A stretch of DNA of 40,381 nt, from positions 1 through 40,381 of the forward strand of contig JASGCL010000013.1 of NCBI GenBank assembly GCA_030054115.1. The letters are read 5' to 3'. The notes below the pieces were generated by a model. That model ran no database searches and was not told the origin of the DNA. It saw only the letters and a list, made by a program, of their open reading frames with translations. A program made the position numbers and the translations under genes. Below, piece by piece: positions 23,657-32,124 of the stretch. This stretch comes from Hydrotalea sp. (lineage in GTDB: Bacteria; Pseudomonadota; Alphaproteobacteria; JASGCL01). Numbering within the stretch: position 1 is the stretch's first letter; each line of letters starts with the position of its first letter.

Positions 23657-24409
23657 ATGGCAACCAACAAAATCTCGGACGACGCCGCGATAAACCACAT
23701 CACCATTACATTACGCGAAAAAGCTGGCTCGGCCGGCGCGCGTGCCGTGCGGGCGCGGGGCATGGTCCCGGGCGTGCTTTACGGCGGTAAAGACAAACCC
23801 GAATTGGTCGCGCTGGACCCACGTTCAATTTTAAAACAATTGCACAGAGGGCAAATCAAGGCGACCCTGTTCACGCTAGACATCAATGGCAAAAAGCAAG
23901 AGGCCGTGGTTAAAGATTTTCAATTAAACCTGCTGAACGAATTGCCAACCCACATTGATTTTCAACGGGTGATGGGGGATTCGATTATCCGCATCATGGT
24001 GCCGGTGCGTTTTTCAAACGCCGATGTTTGCGTTGGTATTAAAAACGGCGGCGTGCTGACCGTGGTGCGCAACGATGTTGAGGTTTATTGCAAACCACAT
24101 GCTATTCCCAAATTTATCGAGGTTGATTTGACCAGCTTTAAAATGGGCCAAGCGATTAAAATCAGCCATTTTAAACTGCCCGATGGCGTGAAGCCGGTTA
24201 TCAAAGACCGCGATTTCACCATCGCCGCGATTGCCGTGCCGCGTGGCATGGATGTTGATGCCGATATCGCCGCTGAAAAAGCACAAGCCGTTTCCGGCGT
24301 GGTTGCCCCGACCGATGGTGCCGCCCCGACCGCGGGTGCCGCGCCAGCCGCCGGTGCCGCGCCAGCCGCAAGTGCCACCGCCGCCGGTGCCGAACCCGCG
24401 AAAAAATAA
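23657..24409 (+). CDS. rplY: Ribosomal protein bL25 (Ctc type)
   Basis: A 250-residue bL25 of the long CTC form that binds 5S rRNA. The N-terminal L25 domain (about 14-105) has REKAGSAGARAVRARGMVPG and VLYGG; the C-terminal TL5-like beta domain follows to about 205 (HIDFQRV, VPVRF, DLTSFKMGQAIKIS). The last 45 residues are an Ala/Pro/Gly repeat tail ending in EPAKK. AAGGAG lies just before the ATG. Its usual partner pth is not present downstream. Confidence 0.95.
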   Translation: MATNKISDDAAINHITITLREKAGSAGARAVRARGMVPGVLYGGKDKPELVALDPRSILKQLHRGQIKATLFTLDINGKKQEAVVKDFQLNLLNELPTHIDFQRVMGDSIIRIMVPVRFSNADVCVGIKNGGVLTVVRNDVEVYCKPHAIPKFIEVDLTSFKMGQAIKISHFKLPDGVKPVIKDRDFTIAAIAVPRGMDVDADIAAEKAQAVSGVVAPTDGAAPTAGAAPAAGAAPAASATAAGAEPAKK

Positions 24410-24479
24410 CCCGCATTATATTGTTTTCGACTAAGTTTATCGATTATAATTATAAAAAATCCCAATGGAGGTGCACAAC

Positions 24480-24953
24480 ATGATGATGATTAAAAAATTT
24501 GAATTGTTGATTCCCCCGCCGTTGGTGGCTTTGTTTTTTTTATTGCTGGCCTGGCTGTTGGGCAAATGGTTTGGCCTGGTGCCGTTTGATTTGCCGCCGG
24601 TATGGTTATATGGCATGGGGTTTTTGTTGTTGGTGCTTGGTGGGTTTTTTATGCTGGCGGGTGTTTCGTCATTCCGCCATGCCGGCACGACCGTCAACCC
24701 CAAACAACCGCAAGAAGCCAGCAAGTTGGTAACCACCGGTATTTTTTCCGTAACCCGTAACCCGATGTATCTTGGCCTGTTTTTATTGCTGATGAGTTTT
24801 GGCCTGTTTTTTTCATCGTGGGTTTCGTTGTTATTGCCGGTGCTGTTTGCGGGTTATATCAATTTTTTTCAAATCATCCCCGAGGAAAAAATACTGGCAA
24901 AAAAATTTGGCAAAAAATACAAAGATTATTGCGCCGATGTGCGCCGTTGGTAA
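24480..24953 (+). CDS. Isoprenylcysteine carboxyl methyltransferase-family membrane protein
   Basis: A 157-residue integral membrane protein of the ICMT/PEMT-like group with four hydrophobic segments. The signature is visible: TTGIFSVTRNPMYLGLFLLL and, near the end, PEEKILAKKFGKKYKDYC, the S-adenosylmethionine-binding region. Bacterial members methylate unknown lipid or small-molecule substrates. The ATG at 24480 is chosen because GGAGGT lies just before it; the earlier ATG at 24465 overlaps that ribosome binding site. Confidence 0.88.
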   Translation: MMMIKKFELLIPPPLVALFFLLLAWLLGKWFGLVPFDLPPVWLYGMGFLLLVLGGFFMLAGVSSFRHAGTTVNPKQPQEASKLVTTGIFSVTRNPMYLGLFLLLMSFGLFFSSWVSLLLPVLFAGYINFFQIIPEEKILAKKFGKKYKDYCADVRRW

Positions 24954-25023
24954 GCCATGGCCAACAACAAATTATTGGTGATTGTGTTTTCGTGTTTTTT
25001 TTTATAGGGTTTATTGCCTTTAA

Positions 25024-25100
25024 GCACCCGTAGCTCAGCTGGATAGAGCGTTGCCCTCCGAAGGCAAAGGCCGTGCGTTCGAATCGCGCCGGGTGCACCA
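25024..25100 (+). tRNA. tRNA-Arg (anticodon CCG)
   Basis: A 77-nt cloverleaf with encoded CCA. Acceptor GCACCCG pairs with CGGGTGC; D stem GCTC/GAGC; anticodon stem TTGCC/GGCAA with loop CTCCGAA giving CCG; T arm GTGCG-TTCGAAT-CGCGC. Reads CGG codons. Confidence 0.97.
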
Positions 25101-25185
25101 ATTTGTTGGGTGATAACCGCTTCCAGCGGTGATCACCCTACCTTATTTCATTATTCGTTCCCACGAAGTAAATTCGTGGGAACTG
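25099..25185 (+). repeat. Repeat A, copy 1 (87 bp, hairpin-forming)
   Basis: Begins at the 3' end of tRNA-Arg. It holds two hairpins: GGTGAT..CCGCT-TCC-AGCGG..ATCACC and a perfect 11-bp stem GTTCCCACGAA/TTCGTGGGAAC. It matches the copy at 25399-25485 at all but about three positions, exactly 300 bases away. Confidence 0.9.
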
Positions 25186-25248
25186 CCACCCAAGGTGTCT
25201 TCACTTTCTTTTAAATAAACTAAAGCGCAGACCGGGAGGCTTCCGCAG
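25166..25248 (+). repeat. Repeat B, copy 1 (83 bp)
   Basis: Overlaps the end of repeat A copy 1, starting at the loop of its second hairpin. It matches 25315-25397 with a single difference (C to T), 149 bases away. Confidence 0.9.
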
Positions 25249-25314
25249 TTGAGCAGATAGCGGGATAGTTTTCGTCTTATGCGTGGTGGGTGCGTTATCA
25301 TGCGCCAAAGCGCA

Positions 25315-25397
25315 AAGTAAATTCGTGGGAACTGCCACCCAAGGTGTCTTCACTTTCTTTTAAATAAACTAAAGCGCAGACTGGGAGGCTTCCGCAG
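25315..25397 (+). repeat. Repeat B, copy 2 (83 bp)
   Basis: Near-identical to 25166-25248. Only the second half of the GTGGGAAC hairpin is present here, so this copy is shifted relative to repeat A. It runs straight into repeat A copy 2. Confidence 0.9.
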
Positions 25398-25398
25398 G

Positions 25399-25485
25399 CA
25401 ATTTGTTGGGTGATAACCGCTTCCAGCGGTGATCACCATGCCTTATTTCATTATTCGTTCCCGCGAAGTAAATTCGTGGGAACTG
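25399..25485 (+). repeat. Repeat A, copy 2 (87 bp, hairpin-forming)
   Basis: Copy of 25099-25185. In the second hairpin an A-to-G change turns an A-T pair into a G-T pair, so pairing is kept. A further shared 20-base stretch (GGTGTCTTCACTTTCTTTTA) follows both copies after different short linkers. The interval 25101-25553 holds no supported gene. Confidence 0.9.
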
Positions 25486-25553
25486 GAAAGCATGGGTGTC
25501 TTCACTTTCTTTTACAGTTGTATTACAACTTAAAATCTCTTAATAATTATGGC

Positions 25554-27035
25554 ATGAGAGATGCAAAAAATAACAAAGACAAGCAAAGGTGGCTATGGGC
25601 AATAGCGTTATTACTGCCCGTTTTTATTTATATTTCGGTGGTTAGTTATTTTACGCCGATAATGGAAGATGATTATATCAAGGGCAATGGCAATGATTTT
25701 TTTGCCTTAAAGGAAGCTTGGCAAACATATAAAGGTTATTATTTTGGTTGGGGTGGCCGCATCAATAGCTTTATTTATACCTTTTTTGGTTACTCTTTTT
25801 ATCGCGCGCCATTTGAAGAAAATTTTTCACAAATTATTCTGTCGGGATTAAATGGCTTGGTGTTTGTTAGTTTTCTTATTAGCCTGTTCTTATTGGCATT
25901 CGCACGAAAACCGATATTTAATGACAAAAATGATCGGCTTAGGCTGTTTATTATTTTTCTGTTGATGATGACCATCTTGGCCGAAAAAGGCGAAACAATT
26001 TTTTGGCTTAACGGCCGCGCCACCTACCTTTGGTCAACAACCATCCTATCATGGCTTGCGGTGCTTTATCGCCTCGCCTTTGCGCACGACAAATTCTTAA
26101 CCTTCAAAAACCAATCGTCAAAACATTGGTTGTTTATTGTCGCGGTGATGCCACTGGCGACCATCGCTGGCATGACCGATTATGTTGGCGTGGTTGTTGT
26201 GCTTGGGCTTATCACCATTGGTTTTATTTATAAAATATTTTTTATCAAAAAAAAATTACCCCTATGGTGCTGGACGACTTTTCTGTGTTTTATTATCGGC
26301 GTTGTTATACTTATAACCGCGCCTGGTAATCATCTAAGGTATATTAGCCCTGAATACGTGGCTTATCGCGCCTTACCTCTTTTTGAAAAAATTGTGGGCG
26401 AGCCGCTACACGGCTTTCGTATTTTTTTACATGAAACATTTCTTTTGCCTATCCTGCTATTGCCTATTTTTTACTATTGGCAAAAACATATCACCATCAA
26501 CGATAAGGGTTTCTTGCGCCGCCTTGTCAAGAAAATGAAGAAAGATAAGGCGTTTGGCATGGCCACTATTTATCTATTATCTACCTTTGGCTTTATTGCC
26601 ATCGCGGCCATCAGTCCCGCCCATTACAGCCGCACATGGTTTGCCGGCACAGCAATTTTCTTATTGGCCTGCCTGTTGGTTATTGATTTTGTTTTTTTAT
26701 CGCCCAATCAAAAAGCTTTATCAATCATCATCAGAAAAAATATTTTTCTTATCTCTTCAATTCTTTTTTCCATCTATTTGCTTTATATTTTATTACTCAC
26801 CCTTGGCTTTCACGAAGAATTTAAGGCCAGGGTGCAATCAATTATCACCCAGAAAAACCAAGGCAAGGACACCATCCTTATCACACCCTATTCACCAAAA
26901 TATATGTATAGTCGCCGCTTTGGCGCGCATCGCTATGCATTTTGGAATTGGGAGCCAATAACAAGCGAATGGGGACTTGGCGCAATGGCCAATTATTATG
27001 GCGTAAAAAAAATTATCATGGAAAAAAATAAATAA
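25554..27035 (+). CDS. DUF6056-family multi-pass membrane protein, possible GT-C glycosyltransferase
   Basis: A 493-residue integral membrane protein with about ten hydrophobic segments. Family features: an acidic motif PIMEDDYIKG just after the first membrane helix, YFGWGGRINSF, GETIFWLNGRATYLWS, and ITAPGNHLRY. The acidic residues in the first outer loop resemble the catalytic site of GT-C enzymes that use lipid-phosphate sugars. A GtrB-like transferase making such donors follows 101 bases downstream, which supports a joint role in decorating surface glycans (inference). The ATG at 25554 is chosen because the upstream in-frame extension is translated repeat DNA; no ribosome binding site is clear. 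Confidence 0.75.
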   Translation: MRDAKNNKDKQRWLWAIALLLPVFIYISVVSYFTPIMEDDYIKGNGNDFFALKEAWQTYKGYYFGWGGRINSFIYTFFGYSFYRAPFEENFSQIILSGLNGLVFVSFLISLFLLAFARKPIFNDKNDRLRLFIIFLLMMTILAEKGETIFWLNGRATYLWSTTILSWLAVLYRLAFAHDKFLTFKNQSSKHWLFIVAVMPLATIAGMTDYVGVVVVLGLITIGFIYKIFFIKKKLPLWCWTTFLCFIIGVVILITAPGNHLRYISPEYVAYRALPLFEKIVGEPLHGFRIFLHETFLLPILLLPIFYYWQKHITINDKGFLRRLVKKMKKDKAFGMATIYLLSTFGFIAIAAISPAHYSRTWFAGTAIFLLACLLVIDFVFLSPNQKALSIIIRKNIFLISSILFSIYLLYILLLTLGFHEEFKARVQSIITQKNQGKDTILITPYSPKYMYSRRFGAHRYAFWNWEPITSEWGLGAMANYYGVKKIIMEKNK

Positions 27036-27136
27036 TAGTGTAATGGCTTTCGTTTCGGAAAATAAATCCCTGCACCTTGTAACCTTATTGCCTATCAACC
27101 AATAACCTGATAGAAAACAACCATTGATAAAAATTC

Positions 27137-28090
27137 ATGGCCACAAAAACTATTTCCATTGTCTTGCCCTGCTTTAACGAGGAGGAGGTTTTGCCGCAAA
27201 CCATGGCGCGGGTCAAAAACCTGACCCAACAAATTGTTAAAAAAGGTTTCGCCTATGAAGTGGTGTTGGTCGATGATGGTAGCCGCGACCGCACCAAGCA
27301 AATAATAAAATCCCATTGCCAGAAAGATAAAAATTTGGTGCTGGTTTCTTTTTCACGTAACTTTGGCCACCAATTGGCCGCCCTGGCCGGCATCGACACG
27401 GCGCGCGGCGACGCCGTGGTGTTGATGGACGCCGATTTGCAAGACCCGCCCGAGGTCGTGCTCGAGATGATAAAAAAATGGCAGGCCGGTGCCGACATGG
27501 TTTACGGCGTGCGAAAAAAACGCAAGGGCGAATCGGTGTTTAAAAAAATCACGGCGTTTTTTTTCTACCGCATTATCAACCGCCTGGCCGACAGCGAAAT
27601 TCCGCGCAACACCGGTGATTTCCGCTTGATGGACCGAAAGGTCGTAACCGCATTACAACAAATGCCGGAGCGAACAAAATTCCTGCGCGGCATGATCGCC
27701 TGGCTGGGGTTCAATCAAGAAGCGGTTTATTTCGTGCGCGATGAACGTGCCGGCGGCGAAACCAAATACCCGTTGAAAAAAATGCTGGCACTGGCGATGA
27801 ATGGTATTTTTTCTTTTTCGACCAAGCCATTAAAATTGGCGACCTATTTCGGGTTTTTTTCCTCGTTGCTCGCCTTGCTTGGCATTATATTGGTGGTTTG
27901 GATAAGGTTTGCCACCAACGTCTGGGTATCGGGTTGGGCGGCGTTGATGGTGGCGGTGATGTTTATCGGCGGTGTGCAATTAATCGTGCTGGGTATTTTG
28001 GGCGAATATATTGGCCGCATTTACAACGAAACCAAACAACGTCCGGTTTATATCATCGATGAAATTATCGGCGGTAAAAGAAAAAAATAA
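27137..28090 (+). CDS. GtrB-like family 2 glycosyltransferase (polyprenyl-phosphate sugar synthase)
   Basis: A 317-residue GT2 enzyme of the DPM1/GtrB/ArnC type, moving a sugar from a nucleotide donor to polyprenyl phosphate on the cytoplasmic face. Motifs: SIVLPCFNEEEVLP, VDDGSRDRT, SFSRNFGHQLAALAGI, the metal-binding DADLQDPPE, and GDFRLMDRKVV. Two C-terminal membrane helices (about 232-255 and 265-288) anchor it, ending in ILGEYIGRIYNETK, as in GtrB. It follows the DUF6056 gene; a GtrA flippase is not visible, so the module would be incomplete or use another flippase. Confidence 0.92.
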   Translation: MATKTISIVLPCFNEEEVLPQTMARVKNLTQQIVKKGFAYEVVLVDDGSRDRTKQIIKSHCQKDKNLVLVSFSRNFGHQLAALAGIDTARGDAVVLMDADLQDPPEVVLEMIKKWQAGADMVYGVRKKRKGESVFKKITAFFFYRIINRLADSEIPRNTGDFRLMDRKVVTALQQMPERTKFLRGMIAWLGFNQEAVYFVRDERAGGETKYPLKKMLALAMNGIFSFSTKPLKLATYFGFFSSLLALLGIILVVWIRFATNVWVSGWAALMVAVMFIGGVQLIVLGILGEYIGRIYNETKQRPVYIIDEIIGGKRKK

Positions 28091-28121
28091 TCGTGCGCGA
28101 AGATAAATAATTATTTTATAT

Positions 28122-30314
28122 TTATTTTACCTGCAGGGCAACGTCGCGTTTGCGGGCAATGGTTTTTATTGCCGACAATAAGGTCGGGTTGGTAACAGCC
28201 GCCGCCTTGTCAATCAATAAACATGGCGCAATAAACGAACCAATCATCGCCGACCTGATATCAACCACGCGGTAGCAAGTTTTTGCGCCATAAAAATTTT
28301 GTAAAAATATCGTTGTTTCGTGGCTGTCGTTGGTATTATCAATCGTGCCAGCCGGCGCGCCAGGGATCGCGACGCGATTAAGATTCACGTATTTTATACC
28401 GCTTGCCGTGCCGCGCACCATCACCGGGTCGATGATATTATTTTGTTCGCCCATCACCGATTTGATAGCAATCGCCTTAGAATATTTTTTAATATCGCCA
28501 CCCAACAGGTCAATCACCGTGTAGGGAAATTGGTTGAGCAGGCTGATACGCCGGCGTGACGCCGCCGCCAGCTGTTGGTATTTGGCAAACAGCTGGGGGT
28601 AAGCATCCTTCGCCGCCTGATTAAAATAAATAACAAATGGCACGCGAAACATTTCATGGCGAAACCGCGACGAATCATGTCCCAATCCATAATTGGGGCT
28701 TTCACCATGGTCAGCAAAATACACCACCACCACCGGCGTGGATAAGTTCGCGACCTGCTTCATTGCGCCGCTGAGGTTGCTGTCGACATAGGTCATGGCG
28801 GAATCGTAACCTTCGATTTCCCTGACCGTGCTTTTTAAACCATCTTGCGCGATGATATTATTCAGCGGTTGGTTTTTGTAAAAATCATCGACCGGCGCGA
28901 CAAAATTAAGCGGCAAAGAATTGATGTAGGGCGCATGGCCGGCGTAAGAATGCAACCACACGACCTGCGATTGGTTTTTTTTCAAGCTAGGGACAATGCC
29001 AGTCAATTGCGCCAACAAAACCTGGTGGTCATTTAGCGAATTATTTAGAATTTTTTTTATTTTAGAAAAAATAGTGATGCTCAACAGGTCGGTGGACGTG
29101 CCATAGGCCTGGGTGCTGATGTAATGGTTGATGATGTTGCTGTCGGCCAGCACCGCAGGCAAGGGGATTCGCTTTTGCCCGTCGATAGGTGCGAATAGAC
29201 TCTGGCTTAGGGGGCGAAAGCTCAAAGCATTTAGCAACGATGGTCCGGTGTGGCTGAAGGTCGAAAAAACATTGTGAAACACCAGCAAATTTCCCTCCCT
29301 TGCTAATTTTTCCAATTGCGGCGTGGTTGCCCGTTGGTAACCATAAAGCGACCAATGGATGGGCGACGTTGATTCGCCGATGTAAACCACCAATTGCAAA
29401 CCCACGCGCGGCAAATCAATCGGCGGCAATGGATTCTTATATAGCTCCTTTGCCGTTTCAAAAAAATCTAAGTTCCGCATGAAGGCCATGATGGAACGTG
29501 CATAAAGCCGGTGGAGCGGCATGATAATAAGCACCGCCAGCAAAAACCAATGAACAGCGGTGATAGTTTTTTTAGCTATGGAATGTTTATCATCGGCATA
29601 ATAACCCATGATATGGTTTTTAACACCGGCGATAACATGGGCAAACAAAATCGCGACCATGGTGGTGATAAGGTTAAATTGAAAAGAAATATTCTGGCCA
29701 AGGGTAACGAGGAAGGAAGCCGCCTCGCTAAAATTAAAATGTTTTACTTCCATCATCGCTTCGTCGCCGGTGTTTTGCAAATAATCAAACACCGATTGAT
29801 AAACCGATAAAAAACCAAAGGCCAACAGCAACAGCATAATGGTAAGGACAGAATTTTTCTTTTTAACCCGCGCCACCCCCACCAACCACAGGGCGACAAA
29901 TAAAAAATGCCCATGGTATTTTAAATTAAGCACTTGGCGATAACTGGCGAATATATCGCGGACCTCGTATTTCCAATTGCCGTCGTCCAGGGTGGTTGCG
30001 TTATAAATGACCGAAAATATAACCAAGCAAGCCACCGCAAGCAATAATGCCCAGCGCAGATAAATTGGTAAGGAAGATGGTAAGGATTTTGGTAGAGATT
30101 TTCCCCAGCCTTTTTTATCCATCACATCATTGACGAACAAAAGCCCAAGGGCGAGGGATAAACTGGCCCCCAGCACCGATGGGTCATAAAAAAATTGAAG
30201 CAAGACGGCGATAAAAACCACCGCCAGCAAGGACGCCCAGCCGCGACGGGTTACGCCCACCAAGCTTATCAACGGGGGATTTTTTATTTTATTTCTATTT
30301 TTAGAAGCGGGCAC
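28122..30314 (-). CDS. Sulfatase-fold phosphoethanolamine transferase-like membrane protein
   Basis: About 730 residues: an N-terminal part with around seven membrane segments, then a periplasmic alkaline-phosphatase/sulfatase domain as in EptA/CptA enzymes that transfer phosphoethanolamine to lipid A or core. Landmarks (numbered from the GTG): VYIGEST (metal-binding Glu314), HTGPS with the presumed nucleophile Thr356, FADHGES (535-539) and GHDSSRFRHEMFRVPF with a metal-binding His. No ATG is available near the expected start; GTG at 30314 is my choice, while a TTG at 30449 would overlap proC by 65 bases. The exact donor and acceptor are unknown. Confidence 0.85.
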   Translation of the reverse strand: MPASKNRNKIKNPPLISLVGVTRRGWASLLAVVFIAVLLQFFYDPSVLGASLSLALGLLFVNDVMDKKGWGKSLPKSLPSSLPIYLRWALLLAVACLVIFSVIYNATTLDDGNWKYEVRDIFASYRQVLNLKYHGHFLFVALWLVGVARVKKKNSVLTIMLLLLAFGFLSVYQSVFDYLQNTGDEAMMEVKHFNFSEAASFLVTLGQNISFQFNLITTMVAILFAHVIAGVKNHIMGYYADDKHSIAKKTITAVHWFLLAVLIIMPLHRLYARSIMAFMRNLDFFETAKELYKNPLPPIDLPRVGLQLVVYIGESTSPIHWSLYGYQRATTPQLEKLAREGNLLVFHNVFSTFSHTGPSLLNALSFRPLSQSLFAPIDGQKRIPLPAVLADSNIINHYISTQAYGTSTDLLSITIFSKIKKILNNSLNDHQVLLAQLTGIVPSLKKNQSQVVWLHSYAGHAPYINSLPLNFVAPVDDFYKNQPLNNIIAQDGLKSTVREIEGYDSAMTYVDSNLSGAMKQVANLSTPVVVVYFADHGESPNYGLGHDSSRFRHEMFRVPFVIYFNQAAKDAYPQLFAKYQQLAAASRRRISLLNQFPYTVIDLLGGDIKKYSKAIAIKSVMGEQNNIIDPVMVRGTASGIKYVNLNRVAIPGAPAGTIDNTNDSHETTIFLQNFYGAKTCYRVVDIRSAMIGSFIAPCLLIDKAAAVTNPTLLSAIKTIARKRDVALQVK

Positions 30315-30384
30315 GACATGCCATTTATCAGTAATGGCTTCTAAGGTCAATAATTCAAAAGTGAAAAAATTCAAAAATAAAATA

Positions 30385-31176
30385 TTATTTTGATAATTCT
30401 TCGGCGCGCACCCTGGCCTGTCCAATGGCGTGCGCCCATAATTCTTCAAATTTTTTTTCTTGTAAATAATTTATCCCCGCCTCGGTCATGCCGCCGCGAC
30501 TGGCCACCTGTTTGTATGAATCCTCAAATGATTTATCGCCGACAATTTCCATCGAACCAATTATCATGTCCTTGATAATGTCGCGCAATTTTTCGTGGCT
30601 TATATCAATCTGCGCCCTATCGTAGGCCACTTTCTGCATCACATCGGCCATGTATAAAATAAACCCGGGGGCGCAACCAAACAGGGCGGTCATCATGTCA
30701 TATTTATCTTCTATAATTTTTTCTATCACGCCGGTTGGCAAGAATAATTCGGTGAAGGTTTTCTCATCCGCCGCCGTGCAATTTTTATTCATGCAATAAC
30801 TGGTGAAGCCCTTCTGCACCTTAACCAATAAATTGGGCATGGCGCGGATAATTTTTTTGTCGTCGCCCAATATTTTTTGCAAATAACCCATGTCCTTGCC
30901 GGCCATGATGGAAATAAAAATGCTGTTTGAAAATTTTTGGTAACGCGGCAAAATATCGTCCGCCACCTGCGGCTTGACCGCCAACAAAATAATATCGGGG
31001 GTATAATCGGGTTTCAGCGGTGCAGGCACCGGTTGCCACCGCACGCCGGTAATTTTTTTTTCGCTTTGGCTGATGGCCAGAATATCACGGCCCGGCGCGG
31101 CGGCGGCAAACCGCGCCAACAAGGCACCACCCATATTGCCACAACCAACCGATAGGATTCTTGGGTGCTCGCTCAT
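30385..31176 (-). CDS. proC: Pyrroline-5-carboxylate reductase
   Basis: A 263-residue NAD(P)H-dependent reductase making proline. The Rossmann start ILSVGCGNMGGALL, AVKPQ, SIMAG, RAMPNLLVKVQKGF, and the C-terminal block containing SRGGMTEAGINYL (normally PGGxTxxGL) are all present; ALFGCAPGFILYMAD replaces the usual GSGPAY segment, a moderate divergence. It follows a YbjN gene by 40 bases, an arrangement common in alphaproteobacteria. Confidence 0.92.
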   Translation of the reverse strand: MSEHPRILSVGCGNMGGALLARFAAAAPGRDILAISQSEKKITGVRWQPVPAPLKPDYTPDIILLAVKPQVADDILPRYQKFSNSIFISIMAGKDMGYLQKILGDDKKIIRAMPNLLVKVQKGFTSYCMNKNCTAADEKTFTELFLPTGVIEKIIEDKYDMMTALFGCAPGFILYMADVMQKVAYDRAQIDISHEKLRDIIKDMIIGSMEIVGDKSFEDSYKQVASRGGMTEAGINYLQEKKFEELWAHAIGQARVRAEELSK

Positions 31177-31216
31177 GATTTTATTTGGGCTTTGCGCGTG
31201 CCTTGACCCATAAAAA

Positions 31217-31954
31217 TTACGCCGAGCCCATTACCGGAAACAACACCGACGACACGGCTTCATCGGCGTTATAGCCGCCCCAAACAAATAATTGGAAGGC
31301 TGGATAAATCTTGTCGCATTCGTATAATGCTTCCTCCAACACGTCGGCCAATTGTCCCAGCGTCAGGTTGGGGCTACCGCGCAATGGCAATAAAAACCGC
31401 CACACCGGTTTGTGGTCATCGGGCGATAAATCAACATGGCCGAGGCGCATCGATTCGTTCAAGCCCTGCAGTAAGAAACTATAATAACCCTTGGTCTTTT
31501 CCGGAATTGGTAATTCGATACGCGCCGTTACGTAAAAAAATTGTCTTTCGGGGATGTAAGAAAAATAAAACCGATAGCGGCACCATTCGCCGGCAATATC
31601 CAACAACAGCGAATTGCTGTCGAAACGTTCAAAATGCCACGATTGTTCTTCAAAATAATTGGCAATCATGCCGATGGGGTCTTGCTTACCGCTGTCCTTA
31701 TTGCTGTCTTTATTAATATCGTCGTCATTTTGCGGGCGATAGGTTACCTCGCCGTTGTGGCGTTGGTTATGCTGGGGGTTGCGCTTGATGTTAAATTGGT
31801 CGCCAAATTGATGTTCGCCACCCGCGCCATTATATTGACCCATATCGCCCAATTCACGGGACGACGATTTTTTATCCATCGAAAAACCATCGCTTTTCAT
31901 GATGTTTTTTACCCCGCTTGCGCCTTGCTTCTCGCTTTTTTTATAATAGCCCAT
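31217..31954 (-). CDS. YbjN-domain protein
   Basis: A 245-residue protein. The first 90 residues are polar and low in complexity (Asn, Gln, Lys, Asp rich), apparently disordered. The YbjN domain follows from about residue 92 (IANYFEEQSWHFERFDSNSL) through YVTARIELPIPEK, LLQGLNESMRLGHVDLSPDD and LGQLADVLEEALYECD to a short tail. The fold resembles type III secretion chaperones, and YbjN affects motility and stress in E. coli; the role here is unknown. The position just upstream of proC matches other alphaproteobacteria. The long N-terminal extension is unusual. Confidence 0.82.
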   Translation of the reverse strand: MGYYKKSEKQGASGVKNIMKSDGFSMDKKSSSRELGDMGQYNGAGGEHQFGDQFNIKRNPQHNQRHNGEVTYRPQNDDDINKDSNKDSGKQDPIGMIANYFEEQSWHFERFDSNSLLLDIAGEWCRYRFYFSYIPERQFFYVTARIELPIPEKTKGYYSFLLQGLNESMRLGHVDLSPDDHKPVWRFLLPLRGSPNLTLGQLADVLEEALYECDKIYPAFQLFVWGGYNADEAVSSVLFPVMGSA

Positions 31955-32014
31955 AATTCATCATCCTTTATCGTCCCCACTTTATTAACTAATGTTTGTT
32001 AAGACGATGGATAA

Positions 32015-32044
32015 TTGCAAATACCTTGCCATTCTTGCTATAAG
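32015..32044 (+). promoter_or_regulatory. Candidate promoter of mnmA
   Basis: TTGCAA and TATAAG are 18 bases apart, with a predicted start about 75 bases before the mnmA ATG. The TTGCAA box is palindromic and lies between the divergent YbjN and mnmA genes. Confidence 0.45.
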
Positions 32045-32124
32045 ACGATGTGGTGCGGGCAACAAATTTGCGCACCATTATCCCCCGAAAAAAACCAAGG
32101 CGAAACCCCAGAAAACCAGCGACC

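Noticed and set aside
25410-25553. Longer N-terminus for the DUF6056 protein
   Set aside because: The extra 48 codons are translated repeat DNA shared with another copy 300 bases upstream, and do not resemble the family.
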